Assembly: GCA_019671135.1 (NCBI GenBank)
Contig: JAHRHY010000002.1
Coordinates: forward strand, 2,046,001-2,110,000
Direction of reading: 5' to 3'
DNA length: 64,000 bases
DNA from: Linnemannia hyalina
Taxonomy: Eukaryota; Mortierellomycota; Mortierellomycetes; Mortierellales; Mortierellaceae
This document shows, piece after piece, positions 10,962 through 22,404 of this stretch. The position numbers were made by a program, and so were the translations under genes. Numbering within the stretch: position 1 is the stretch's first letter; the number at the start of each line of letters is the position of its first letter. Below the pieces are notes generated by a model. The model was given only the letters and a program-made list of their open reading frames with translations, was not told where the DNA came from and made no database searches.

Positions 10962-12557
10962 TCAGAATAAGAGGCGGAAGGGGTAAGAGGGATTCTTGGC
11001 GCGGAAGAAGAGGATGAGGACGCTGTACATGACCGTAATGACGCCCATCCAGATAATCACTGCAAGACGCTGCTTAGAAGGGCTTTCAATCCGGGGGATG
11101 CTGCTCATCAGGGAGATTGCTCCTCCACACAACACCGCGTCTATGGAATGCATATAAGAAACGAGGGTAGGAAAAATGGTGGGAATGGTAGGAATGATGA
11201 GCAGAGCAACCACATCAAAATAAAAAAAGATAAGAGATGGACACAGACATGGGTATAGAAATGAATAGACAGACAGATAGACAGACGACCACATCTCATC
11301 GTAGCATCGATTGGATTGAATCGGGAAGGAGAGGAGGACAGAATCATGCATGCTGTCTGTCAATTACAAAAGAGACATGCTTGTGTGCAGGAAGAGATAC
11401 GCCACCACCTTGATGGCTATAACTTACAGGTGATAGCAACAATCTGTGTCTCGAGGCCAAACTGGTTCTGGAACCCAGGGGCAATGAACCCAGGGCGACC
11501 ATCGCGGCTGGGCATCGAGTAAGGAGGGTGGCGGATCTGGTTCCACATATGTCCTGAAATAAAGATGAATATCGAGAACTAGAAAGCAGACTGGTTAGTG
11601 AAGTACAATGACCATTCACAAGCAACAACAACGGATAAAAGAGAGTCGAGGCATTGTACCAGCGAGACGGCAGCCCAGAGATACTTGCTACGGATGACCT
11701 TGCCACCGCGGGTGAAGAGAAAGTGGGCCAAGCCCACAGTGCCTGAAAATCCCATAATCTTCAATGAGAAGGCGACAAAGTCGAAGGGGCGCTGGACATC
11801 AATCTTTAATCCTGACCTCGCATTGACCCAGTTGGCAAATGACTCTGCTTGGAATCCACTATAGTTAAAAACGTTCAGTACATGCGCGGTCTGTATTGTT
11901 AACACTCTAGCAAAACATGAACTTTCAGTTAAGTACCTTTTGCCAAAGTCGTAGCGGTCGAAGGAGGGGGATGACTCTGGGGAATCCGATACAGGGAAGT
12001 AGAGGAGTGACGGGGCGCTGTTCATGTTGAACTTTTGAAAGACGCTTTGGCCAGCCTTAAAGTCGAGGATTCCAAAGAAGATCTGCGACTTGTCAGGGAT
12101 CCTGAACCAGCCAGCAGCAACAAGTCTGTACTCTGGATCAAAGTTCCTACAAAGTCATAGCATGCATGGTTCTGTGTAAGCCTTTGTCTTTTCATTGACG
12201 TGCTTGTGTTTCCTGCCTTGTGTTGTTTTGGCAACAATAGTTTCCGAACGCATGCAACAGAATGAGCGAGGAGACATACTTGCAGGGAACGCATTGGAAC
12301 TCTGGGCTGATGGCGGTGAAGAGAACGACCATGGAGTAATTCCTCGGTTTGGCAAGGACGTCGTCGAATGCGAGAGAGTCGAGCTCGATTATGCCCTTGG
12401 TCTTTGTCGCCTTTGCTTGAAGTTCAGAGACCTTTTTGGCGATAATGTCTCCTGTGGTTTGTGCGTTGGTTGTTGTTGTTGTGATGAGCAATGTGAGCAG
12501 AGCCATAAGGGCCACTGTGAAGAAGAGGCGTGTCCTCCTGATTCCGAGTCGTCCCAT
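10962..12557 (-). CDS. OST3: Oligosaccharyltransferase subunit Ost3/Ost6 (thioredoxin-fold subunit)
   Basis: Five exons: 12557-12280, 12146-11937, 11858-11660, 11578-11428, 11140-10962 (338 residues, frame consistent). Ost3/Ost6 (TUSC3/MAGT1 in animals) are ER-membrane subunits of the N-glycosylation complex; their lumenal thioredoxin domain forms transient disulfides with substrates. A signal peptide (RLFFTVALMALLTLLITT) leads into the lumenal domain, which carries the redox CVPC motif (C89-x2-C92), split from the next exon right after it. The C-terminal part has four likely membrane helices (around IMGFSGTVGLAHFL, WAAVSLFSIFIFISG, IVAITYAVLCGGAISLM, VIIWMGVITVMYSVLILFF) and ends SYPFRLLF. 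Order and length fit yeast Ost3 (350 residues). Very likely correct. Confidence 0.88.
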
Positions 12558-13586
12558 GAGAGAGATCGCTGTGTCCTTGTGAATGTGTCTGTATAGTGTT
12601 GAATGAAGAGAGGAATGTGAAAGGAGGGACGCGTCAAAGGAGACTTTATGTGGGGTCAGGAGTGTGAGAAACTAAAGTGGGAGAGACAATGGCCACAACT
12701 CGATGCAGGAGTATGAAATGCCCTTAAACGAACCATGCAAACCAAGCGCCGGCCTGTGTGTATATGACATTGTATACAGCAGAAAAAAAAAGAAGACACA
12801 CATCATAGTCTCGTCTTTTAACTCCTTGAACGCGTCGCGACGGAACACCAATTTTGTAATAGAACTTAGAAGTAATTTCCCATTCAAATGAACTCTTATT
12901 CTTCGTGCACCTGTCAGAGCCAGGTGTACAGGCCTTACGGCCTGAAGCTATGACTGTCGGACACCAGACTTCGGTCAACGGCCACATCGAATGTCGGCAA
13001 AAAGGGATCTAAATCGAGGTAACAAACACGCATCGAAGCCCCCACCTTGCAACAAAGGGAAACAAAAGACAAGGCGGAGCTATTAGCGCCCGCTTCCTTC
13101 TCTTCAAACCTGAACAACTGCAGGAACAGCACAGGAGACAGCGGGCTGAGTCTTAGCCACGCGAACACCATTTGATCGTTCCTCTCGCACCTTATTTCCT
13201 TCTTGATCAATTGTATGTACTATCAATTGACACGAGCATCCTTCTTAATGACATGCGAAATGACCCGCACCATCAGCCAAGCACAGATAACCGAGTCGAA
13301 TATCCTCCTCCGTGAGAGAGACAAAGATACTACGAGCGTGGATGAGTGCGTTGGTGTTCTGCCAATTTTGTTCTTTGCTTTATTTTTGTACTCCCACCAG
13401 ACCATTGCTCACTGTCAATACTTGCATCACTTGTCTTTTCGTTTATTAACCCACCTCTTCCTTCCTACTTTCTCGCCTCTCTTCCTCTTCTCTTCCTCCT
13501 CTCTCAACTTCACCCATCCATCACCAACAACGCTCTCCATTCTTTCTCTTCGTCAAAACCAAGCACTAGCCACAAACCCCACTAAG
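12558..13586. promoter_or_regulatory. Divergent intergenic region, OST3 (-) and FAD monooxygenase (+)
   Basis: About 1 kb between divergent starts. It contains a perfect 6-bp hairpin, caggcc-ttac-ggcctg, at about 12929-12944, and a pyrimidine-rich leader at 13440-13550 before the monooxygenase ATG. Small open frames show no family features. Confidence 0.45.
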
Positions 13587-15596
13587 ATGTCCTCACCAAC
13601 CACAGTTCTAATCGCAGGAGCAGGACTCGGAGGACTCATGATGGCGATTCTACTGGATCGCGCCGGCATCGACTACATCGTCTTCGAAAAGTCCGAACAC
13701 TTGCGCGCCCTGGGAAGCGCAACCAACCTCGGATGCAACATCCTCCCTCTCTTTGCTCAACTCGGTCTCCAAGATGAACTCCACAAGATCTCTAAACCGT
13801 CAAGTACCGTCAACGTCTACAACGAAACCATGGAGCGTATCGGGCACATTAACTATGAAGAGTACATCTCCACGTAAGTTTGTTGTGTCTTTTCGAAAAC
13901 ACAAAGTGAGAACAGTATTGTGGTAGTTGAAGTCCGGTCAGCTTTACATTGATGCCCTCCTTGTTTCCTCGAACGAATTAGGTGTGGTTATGTATCGAGG
14001 ACGATGGCGAGACCAGACCTCCACGCTCTTCTCCTAGCCCAAGTTCCAGCATCGAAAATCCAACTCGGCAAAAAGATCCAAGAAGTCTGCCAAGATGCCT
14101 CCAAGGTGACCATCCTCTGCTCGGACGGCTCATCCTTCCAGGGGGACCTGCTCATCGGCTCTGACGGAGCCTACAGCAGAGTCCGCCAAAGTCTCTTTCA
14201 TCAGCTGGACAAACAACACCTCCTGCCAAAAGCCGATGCCGAGAGCCTTAGGGCTTGCCACATGAGTGTCCTGGGGATCACTCGACCTGTTGATCCTGAG
14301 AGGTATCCTGTTGTTAGAGAGCCAGGTACCCGTTATGAATCTGTCATTGGAGCTAACAAACCCAACACTGTGAGTATATTGTCTGCTTTTTCTTTTCCTT
14401 TGATTGCCGAAGCATCGAAGCATTGCACGTTCATATGATTGCTGGACCTTGCCCTTTTTTTTTGCTTATGTACTTCAATTGCAAAAAGGAAAAAAAGGTA
14501 CTCTTCACTCACTCCGCCCCGTCTCTCTTTTCGTTGTCCGGATTGTCCGCCAGTGGCGCTATTTTACAATCCCAGGCAACCGAATCTGTTGGCGAATCGA
14601 CCACCACCTCGCCGCTTACGCCCCTTCTTCCACCTCCTCCTCTACAACCAAAAGCAGTAATGTCGACAACATCGCCAACGACAACAACAACAACGGCAAC
14701 AGCGTCTCGCCTCAGCCCTCTGCCTTGTCGGCGACCAATGCATTGTCCGCAAACGTCTCACCAAACCCTCAAGCCAAAATTAGTTCTTGTACCACCATCT
14801 CCCTTTCCACCTCTTCAACAACCATCGCAAGTACCTCCATGGACACAACGACAACAACGACAGCCGTCACTGCCGCCGTGAACCTATCAGAATGGGGCAC
14901 AGAATCATCTGACGCCATCCCAGAAGACTGGCGCAATTTCCCCTGCCCAATCGGGGGCACCATGGGCGACCTCTTTGACCAGACTCCTCGCGAAGTTGTC
15001 TCAAAGGTTGTACTGGAAGAAAAGTTGTACCAGACCTGGTACCACGGCCGTGTGGTATTGATCGGCGACGCCTGCCACAAGATGCTCCCCAATTCCGGAC
15101 GAGGTGCAGTGAATGCGATGTTGGACGCGGTGGTGTTGACGAACGCCTTGTATGAAAAGGTGGTGTTGTCGGCGAGTGTTGAGAATGTCCAAGAGGCATT
15201 TGAGGAGTACTATAAGGAGCGGTACCCGCATGCTGTTGCGGAAATTGAGCGGAGCAAGCGTATGGCTCGAGTTGTCGCCGGTCAGGTAAGAATATGATCA
15301 AGCGACAAAGAACATGCGCATTGGAGCTCTGCAATGCTTAGCTTACGTATTTTCTGATACCTTTTCCCACTCCCTCTTTTTTCACTTCATAGACATGGTT
15401 TGACACGCTGGTCCGCAAGGTGTTTTTCACTCTCTTGCCAAAACGGTTCCAGGATAACAGCTACGCGGCGATGCTGACATACCGTCCACAGCTGTCGTTC
15501 CTCCCGTTTGTCATTGAACGTGGTAGTGTCCCTGCTCTCCCTCAAAGGAAGTCCTCGAGACCGGGTAAGGGGTTCTTCGACGCGCGGGCACTTTAA
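13587..15596 (+). CDS. FAD-dependent monooxygenase (PHBH/salicylate hydroxylase-like)
   Basis: Four exons: 13587-13873, 13982-14369, 14554-15285, 15393-15596 (536 residues). Class A flavin monooxygenases hydroxylate aromatic or related substrates using NAD(P)H and O2. The Rossmann motif AGAGLGGLMMAILLDRAG lies at residues ~9-26, followed by the acidic residue in VFEKS. The DG motif is in LIGSDGAYSRVRQ, and the GD motif in RVVLIGDACHKMLPNSGRG, followed by AVNAMLDAVVLTNAL. The C-terminal exon has a helix typical of membrane-associated fungal members (TWFDTLVRKVFFTLLP). About 90 residues of S/T/N-rich text (from ~YAPSSTSSSTTK to TTTTTTAVTAAV) are inserted between the substrate-domain strands and the GD motif, unusual for the family. 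No biosynthetic cluster partners adjoin it, so substrate cannot be guessed. Confidence 0.8.
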
Positions 15597-16412
15597 ACAG
15601 GAAGAGGTTCGACTTATCGGGAACGAGTGCATAGTATGTCCCTCCCCTAGCTGTTTTAAGAAGTAACCCTGGTATATAAACAATAAGCCCACAACGTGGT
15701 CATAGTTATCCTCCCAAATGCATACAGAGCGACGAATGAACGAAGGATTGTGGCTGGTTTGGTTTTGGATGCATTGTGGGATCCAAGAGTACTTTTCTTG
15801 CATCCCAGAATGACTGTTATTCCTTGTCCTTTCTCCATTGACCGTTTGTAGTTGGCGGAGCAACCGTTAGAGAAGAGGGTGAGGGTGAAGGTGAGACCCA
15901 TGGCTCACTGGAACTGAAAAAGGTCTCAGTCCATGCGTCCATGACATCAACCGTCAAACAAACCAAAAGTGGAGAATATCCTTTTTTTAAATTGCTCACA
16001 AAAACAAACATTACAGAAAACAGACGACCACAGCAACAGGACAAACAGTTAAACAACAACAAAAGACGATTCAAGTTTCGAGAATGACGCCAACAGAAAC
16101 AGGGTTCGATGAGAAGATTCACTGCGAATGAGTGGCCACAGATAGCTGTTGTTGCAGGTGCCTTCTACAAAATCAAGACTCCACTTCCAGGCACTCCATG
16201 CTTGTCTGACCGACTACCGTCTCACCTTTAGCCTCTCGCAAGGTATCAACACTAAGGAAAAAGCAACAGCCCAGATTCACAATGCATGAGAAAATTGGCG
16301 TAATACCTCTTCTCTCTTCCTGTGACCATGCTGGACACAGACACAGGACTAGCAGCACAGGTCCACAGGTCCACAGGTTCAAGAACTCCAGTCAACAATA
16401 GCAGGACAAGTC
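15597..16412. other. Intergenic, no supported gene
   Basis: 3' flank of the monooxygenase. Several short frames on the minus strand lack any recognisable motif and look like chance. Nothing else seen. Confidence 0.45.
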
Positions 16413-16745
16413 TTAACAGCATTTATCCGATTTTTTCTGGCTGGTGGGCTTGCTCAAACGGTCGCGGTCAATGATCTGGATAGCAAAGCTGAGCTGGTGG
16501 GGTCTAGTTCCTAAACGTCCTCTTAACCAACGACAGCATATATCTTCAATTCATGCATGTATGCAGTGTAATGGATAGAGCGCGAGCTGAAGGAACGACG
16601 GAGGAGGATTTGAGAGTGGTTGGATGGGCGGATGGAGAAATGGTTGCATGTGTACCTGGCGACTTTGAGTAAGGGTTTGTTCTCTGGGCATTGAAGCGGA
16701 AGCTTTAGGGACAGTTTGCATGGAACCCTCTTGCGCGTTTGGTAA
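16413..16745 (-). CDS. Possible small gene, 3' exons only (ends KSDKCC)
   Basis: Two exons can be joined in frame: one ending at 16656 (donor gtacac) and one from 16521 to the stop at 16413-16415. The joint reads ...CPENKPLLKVAR then GRLGTRPHQLSFAIQIIDRDRL, ending KSDKCC. The AFQ-like strand text and Cys-Cys terminus look like coding rather than noise, and a C-terminal CC could be a lipidation signal. I do not recognise the protein. An upstream exon may lie between 16760 and 17040 but I cannot fix a start. Treat as a candidate. Confidence 0.3.
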
Positions 16746-17057
16746 AGGATACAGTTGATTATTAGCACCAAGTAGAAGGTGTTGTCAAGAACCAAAAGCG
16801 ATAGTAATAATCCATCTACTTTGTCTGTGTTTGTGCTTTTGTTGGCACTTTCGTCTCCCTCCCTCCCTTGTTCTTTGTTGTGGCCTAAGAACTTGGATAC
16901 TCCTCCAGCAGTGCGCAAGAAGACGAGGCGCAGAGCAGGGGTAAGAGTGTGAGCACGAGCCGCCACCTTTTTCACATCCACCGCGCCCGTCGACTTTGAG
17001 CTGTTCCCCCCAACCTTTGCCACCACGCCACATTTTCGCACTAATAGACTGAGGACA

Positions 17058-17116
17058 CTCCTCTTCCTCCTCTTCCTCCTCTTCCTCCTCTTCCTCCTCT
17101 TCCTCCTCTTCCTCCA
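17058..17116. repeat. 9-bp CT microsatellite (cctcttcct)n
   Basis: About six and a half copies of a 9-bp pyrimidine unit sit 50 bp upstream of the membrane-protein ATG. It lies in the likely 5' leader/core promoter, where pyrimidine tracts are common in this window. Confidence 0.8.
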
Positions 17117-17165
17117 CCTTCCTCATCTTTTCTACTTCACAAGCCCTTTTCTTTTCTCTCTCATC

Positions 17166-17921
17166 ATGCCTGCCATCGGACAACTCAACAGCCAGAGGTG
17201 GACCAGCTTCTCAAGAGCCATTGCTCAGCAATGGCCTCGTTACTCTGTCGGCGCATTCGCCGCCTGGGGTCTCTACAACGGTGTCTCTGCCCTCTGGCTT
17301 GGCATCAGCCTCTCCAGCTTTGTCGACAACCGAAAATTCCTTGGCGGGGGTCAGTCCTCTCCCTCTGACTTTTACTCGCACAACAGCCTTTTCACTCTCA
17401 CCTCCTTTTCATACACATCTAACCTTTCTACTTCCTATTACAACCATACCCTCTACTCAACAATAGCCTTCCACCATGACGGCAAAACAAATATGGGCCC
17501 CGAAGAAGAAGACCGAATGATAAAGGCCACTTTCATTATCTTCGGTGCTCTCTTCACCCTCACAAACGCAATCGCCCTCTACGGTGCCATCCGCAGATCT
17601 GTCGCCGCAACCAAGGCATCCCTCATCATCTGGATTATCCAAATGTCTTGGTGGGCTATTGGCGCAGTTTTTGTTATTATTGGATTCTTGGGCATGTCGG
17701 ATAGTGACCGGGATCAGATGCCTCGTCCTTCGGGTGGGGAAATTGTGGTTTTGGCGGGCTGGGGTGGGTTGACGTTGTTCCATGGGTGGTCGTTGTTTGT
17801 TTACTTGAGGGATTTGAGGAGTCGTCAGAGGAACGTTTGGGGCTTCCTTGTCAAGCACGATGGCAAGGGCGTGTTTGAGTATGAGCCCCTTGGAGCCTCC
17901 GCTGGACCCGTTCATTTGTAA
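17166..17921 (+). CDS. Four-helix membrane protein of unknown function
   Basis: Reads open as one frame (251 residues). It probably contains a 117-bp intron at 17350-17466 (donor gtcagt, branch-like ctaac, acceptor caatag) whose length is a multiple of three, so splicing gives 212 residues in the same frame. The putative intron is pyrimidine-rich and translates to a Ser/Tyr/Thr-rich stretch unlike the rest. Four hydrophobic helices: YSVGAFAAWGLYNGVSALWL, MIKATFIIFGALFTLTNAIA, LIIWIIQMSWWAIGAVFVII, IVVLAGWGGLTLFHGWSLFV. The C-terminal tail is short and cytosol-like. I do not recognise a family. Confidence 0.7.
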   Translation: MPAIGQLNSQRWTSFSRAIAQQWPRYSVGAFAAWGLYNGVSALWLGISLSSFVDNRKFLGGGQSSPSDFYSHNSLFTLTSFSYTSNLSTSYYNHTLYSTIAFHHDGKTNMGPEEEDRMIKATFIIFGALFTLTNAIALYGAIRRSVAATKASLIIWIIQMSWWAIGAVFVIIGFLGMSDSDRDQMPRPSGGEIVVLAGWGGLTLFHGWSLFVYLRDLRSRQRNVWGFLVKHDGKGVFEYEPLGASAGPVHL

Positions 17922-18347
17922 AGCAAAGAACCTTACACCCCTCTTCCCTTTCTTCCTCGACCCTTTCTCTCTACACAAAACAAAATAACGCGCTCCTTCT
18001 CACGAAATGCAGATACGAAAAAGCAATACTATAGGTAGTTCCTTCACACACTCACACTCTTGAACTTTTATCATAAAAATCAAACAAAAACACAATCTAA
18101 GGATCAATCATTTGAAGCTGTGGCATCACTGCCAAGTTTATTTTATTAAGCTCATGTCGTTTGATCGGTTCCCTCTCTTTCTCAGTGAACAGCTAAGATC
18201 AAGGACGCTCTCCCTCTCTTGCGGCCATCAATACTTTACATGATGGATTTTTAGCGAGGTTTTACAGTGACACGTAAATAATGATGATGCTTATGGGTTT
18301 AATGAAAATGGATAATGCTATGGTACAAGGTGCTCTGTCTACCGCCT
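17922..18347. other. Convergent intergenic region
   Basis: 3' flanks of the membrane protein (+) and SDA1 (-), AT-rich. Nothing further seen. Confidence 0.4.
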
Positions 18348-21033
18348 CTAGTGCTTCATCATCTTTTGCTTCTTGATGTGCGCATGGAGTTGGACCTATA
18401 TGAAGAAGGAAACGAAAGAAGGTTAATTAGCAATGCGAAGGATAAAAAACAACAACAATAATAAACAACAAGCAACATGGACATAATAAAAAGAGATAAA
18501 GACGTACCTGCTTCTCTCTCAAACTCATCTTCTTCTTCTCGCGGACCTCGCGCTTGTGGGCAATCATCATAAAGTTCTTGCCCTTGGACTTCTCCTTGTT
18601 GGTCGACGATCCACGCTCGGTCGATCCCTTGCGCGATCCAAACTTCTCGCGGCCCTCGCGTCCGGTCTTGATCGACTCCATACGCGCGGCATAGTCCTGC
18701 TTGGCCTTCTTGCGTGGTCCGATAATCGATCCAATCGACACCTCGCCCTCGGCACGTTCGTCCGCATCCGAAGGGTTGGGGCGCTTGCCCGATCCTGACC
18801 GAACAGGGTTCAACTTTTGGTCTGCCTGCCTGGCCAACTTGAGGGCTTCGATCTTGGCGAAATCTGCGGGCGTCAAGATCTTGGTCGTGGCCAACAATTG
18901 AGCAGCCGCCATCTTTTCCTTGCGCTCGGCCAGGGCCTGGAGACGCTTGGCCTTCATCTCCTCGTTCTCCTCCTTGACAGCCTCGCTTTCATCGTCCTTG
19001 GGCAAAAGACCCTTCTTCTTCAGACGGCGTTCCTTGTTGACCGTCAAACGCTTGACCTTGGGCTTCTTGTTTCCGTCCTCGTCCTCAGAGCCCGAATCCT
19101 CGTCGTCCGAAAGCTTGATGTTCAAATCGTTCTCGTCATCCGAGACATTAATCCAGCCACCGTTAGCATCCTCTTCCTCATCCTCCGAGGCCTCCTCCCA
19201 CTCATCCCATTCGCCCTCACCAGCACCCTCCTCCTCAGGGTTCTCGGCCAAAAGCTGAAGACCCTCCATGTCGCCGTCGTGATTGTTCTCACCATACTGC
19301 GATGGCTTGTAATCGCGCATGTTCATGGCAGCATTGCGGCCACGGTCCTTCTTCTTCAACAATTCGGGGTTGATCTCTCTGTAAAGACCGATCAGCGATC
19401 TCGAGGCCATCATGACTCCCTTGTCCCTGTGGTTCTTGTACTCTGTCAAATCCTGAAGCATGGTGGCCTCCATGGCAAGGGGGCAACGAGACGAGATCTC
19501 ACGGATACCGTTCAAACCAGCAGCCATGACCTCGGCAGCGCAGTGCTCGGTGACAAAGTTGTTGGCCAAGGTCTGAATAACGGGCTCGATGACATCTGGG
19601 GGAATGAGATCGTGGGAACCCTGGGCGGCAATGGCAATGATCTGGGTAACGTCCTTCTGAGTGGGCTGAAGGCGCTTCTGGAGGTAAGGGTAGAAGGCGA
19701 GGATGGTCAACTTGTGAATACCAATGATACGGGAGATCAAGTTCATCAACATGAGCTGGACCTCGTGGCGCTCGCGAGAGGAAGCCAAGTGAGTGTACAG
19801 CTTTTCCGTGAATCCTATTTGTCATTGAACAATACATTTGGAAATGTTTAGTCTTATTATTCCAAAATCTTGATGCCATATATGCCGATGCCTTTAGTAG
19901 GTTGTGAGGCTTACCCTGGGGATCGTTCAACAGGTGAAGAGCGGAGAAGTTGAAGGTCTCGGCTCTTTTCTTGGCCTTGGACTTCTTCTTCAAGGCGGCG
20001 ACCAACTTGTCCATCTGCTTAGCCTTGGACTTTGTCTTCTTGCTGACGTTCTGCCTGTGCTGCATAGCCTTGATGGAGGGCAGCTCCTCCTCGTCCTCCG
20101 AATCGCCTTCATCCTCGTTGTTGCCCAAGAAGAACTGCAAAGCGGTGACCATGATCTTGGTCACAGGCGAGAAACAAGCGTGAGCAATAACGTTGACAGT
20201 CTTTGCATCGTTCCTATTCAATGGATAATAAGCACATTAATTTTCAAATCTCCTTATGATATTTGCCATGCTGGTCGAATGAAAAGTCGATAAGAGTAGA
20301 GATCTTACCAAATGTTCTTGCGGTAGAGCTCAATGCAGACATCCAAACTGCGCTTGGCAGCAATGGCGTTCTCACTTCCAGTTCCTGCAGCACCCTCGGC
20401 AGAGGTCAGCATGGTGTACATGAATCCCTGGAGGGTCTTGTTCATCTTGTTGTTCTTTGCCTTTTGGTTGCTGGTCTTGATGTCGTTGACAATGTGGTTG
20501 TAGAGGATATCCCGAAGAATCTTGTCACGGCAGCGGAAGAGGGTGAAGAAGAGGGAGAGGAGGGCGGTCGAGGAGATCATCTCACGGTTGCGCAAGAGGA
20601 CCAGAGCCTGGACCATGGTGCGACGGAGCTCGGCATCGAGGATCTGGTAGTGCTTTGACAGGAGGCTGATGATCTGGTCGGGGAACTCCTTTGTCTCCTC
20701 AGGGTAGCATGGCGAGACCTATTTGTTGTGGAAAGAAGGGGGATTGCGCGTAAGTCAAATGAACTGTTCAATTGGTATCCTTTTGCTTTGTCGACGTATA
20801 TGTCCTGCTCGAGAAAAAAAATTGAGATATTGTACCTGGGCGATGAAGTTGATGAGGTCCTGAAAGTCGGAGGATTGCTCCTCAGGCTTGAGCTCAAAGA
20901 TGGCCCTGGAGGACTCAAAGTGACGGAGCTGCTGGAGGAACTCTTCCTTGTACGAGAGGGGGTCACGTTTGATGAGGTTCTGGAGCTGAGGGATGTTTGT
21001 GGGCAACAATGCGGCCCTGTTGCGTTTTCCCAT
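18348..21033 (-). CDS. SDA1: Sda1, 60S ribosome biogenesis/export factor
   Basis: Five exons: 21033-20836, 20718-20309, 20213-19915, 19814-18508, 18395-18348 (753 residues; yeast Sda1 is 767). Sda1 is a conserved nuclear HEAT-like protein needed for late 60S pre-ribosome maturation and export. The N-terminus [20 protein letters not shown] and [16 protein letters not shown] fit the family, as do [55 protein letters not shown] and the stretch [23 protein letters not shown]. An acidic region ([14 protein letters not shown]) and lysine-rich tail end in a short separate exon ([15 protein letters not shown]). It is the third ribosome-assembly gene in the window with SOF1 and NOC2. Very secure. Confidence 0.93.
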
Positions 21034-21228
21034 GGCTACTTTTGATGAAGGAAAGGGGTGATGGACAGAAGGGAAGAAGATGGTCAAAGAGAAGGAACAA
21101 AAACAAGCGCCGCCATTGTCTCTCCACTCTGCCAGCCAGTTCCAAAGGCACAAAAAAAAAAAAAAAAAAAAAGCATACAGGTGGCTTGGCAATTTATTCA
21201 AAACACATTTTACGCAGTCACTTTCCAT

Positions 21229-22404
21229 TCACTTCGTAACTGGCAAGTACAGCTTGAACTCAGCCGGGAGCTCGTTCTCAGGAACCAGGCGGTCTGAAAA
21301 GTAGATCCGGCGTATCCTGCAGCTCGCATGGATCGTGATCCGCTGCGTCTCCACATATGCAGTCCCATATGCGCGCTTGACATAGTCAGCCAGGTTGAGC
21401 TGAATCTGGTTCCATCCCGGGTCCATCCTCAATGGCATCGTCGTGATATACGGCTTCACTCTAGTTGTCGTCTAGTTGCAAGAAAAACACAGCAGGCGCA
21501 GCAATTGAATGTTCTTTGGTTGTCAGTCGTATCGCTTTTGATAAGTTATTCCACGGAATAAATGCAGAAAGAGGTGTTGTCGTTGTCATTGTTGCTGGTC
21601 CTGAAAAATCAACTTCCTTGATACATGTTTTATATCTTCGAATGTCGATACACACAAGTCCCTACAACAAAACATTAGTAAACCCATCAAACGTTCAATT
21701 ACAGCTCCAAGTGTCGATCAATAACAAAAGGTTGGACATAGTTTTCCCGACCTGGAAGTTGGATGCCCTGAACCGCCGTTTTTCGCCGCGGTCATCCAGA
21801 ACTGTAACCTCGAAACTCAAGTATTTGCCCAGATTCTTGACCAGGAAGACAAGGAATGGTAGCTTGATGCCTAGGGTCCTGGTGGCGAGGGATGGCGTTG
21901 TGATGAACGTTGTGGGCAAATGGGTCGACAGGATCTCCAGAACTTGCGAGTTTAGTGTGTCGTCTACGACGAAGTCAACATGTGGCTCTTGTTGTTGTTC
22001 TGGCGGTGGTGTGGTGGACGAGTCTTCGTCGTTAGAACTTGATTGCGACTTTGATGTTGAAGTTGGTGGTGGGCCGACACGCTTTGCCCATAGCTGCAGC
22101 GGATCCGATCTATCTCGTTGTAAAAGGACGTGGTCATGCTTAGTGAGGCGTCCATTTCGATTGCACCTCCAATTGATACTGCAGCCATTGAACAAGTAGT
22201 CTCTTACCCAAGGCTGTAAAAGACTGAGAGAAAGCCGGACTATTGTAGTCAAGGTTGTGTGAGGCATGAAGGTAGTTGGTCAGCCATGTGTATGAGTTCA
22301 TTCCTCCATGGGGTCATCAGTCAGCAAACAACGGGGCGACAGAATGGCACACGCAAGTTGCTGTAAGTGTCATGTTCTCTTACCTGAAAGGTATTCTTGA
22401 ACAT
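21229..22404 (-). CDS. CFAP20: CFAP20/BUG22 homologue (cilia- and flagella-associated protein 20)
   Basis: Four exons: 22404-22384, 22239-22208, ~22109-21752, 21471-21229 (217 residues; the third-exon start may be one base off). The reading MFKNTFQ + [11 protein letters not shown] + [11 protein letters not shown], then [75 protein letters not shown] and [20 protein letters not shown] follows animal CFAP20 closely. CFAP20 is an inner-junction protein of axonemal doublets and in other settings a nuclear/basal-body protein. Residues ~25-80 replace the short conserved loop with an S/P/Q-rich insert ([20 protein letters not shown]). The last intron (280 bp) is long. The T-rich 3' flank and a 20-base A-tract separate it from SDA1. 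The family is secure; its role in a fungus without flagella is unknown. Confidence 0.9.

Noticed and set aside
18817..19851. 344-codon plus-strand frame over SDA1
   Set aside because: Antisense shadow of a very well conserved SDA1 exon.
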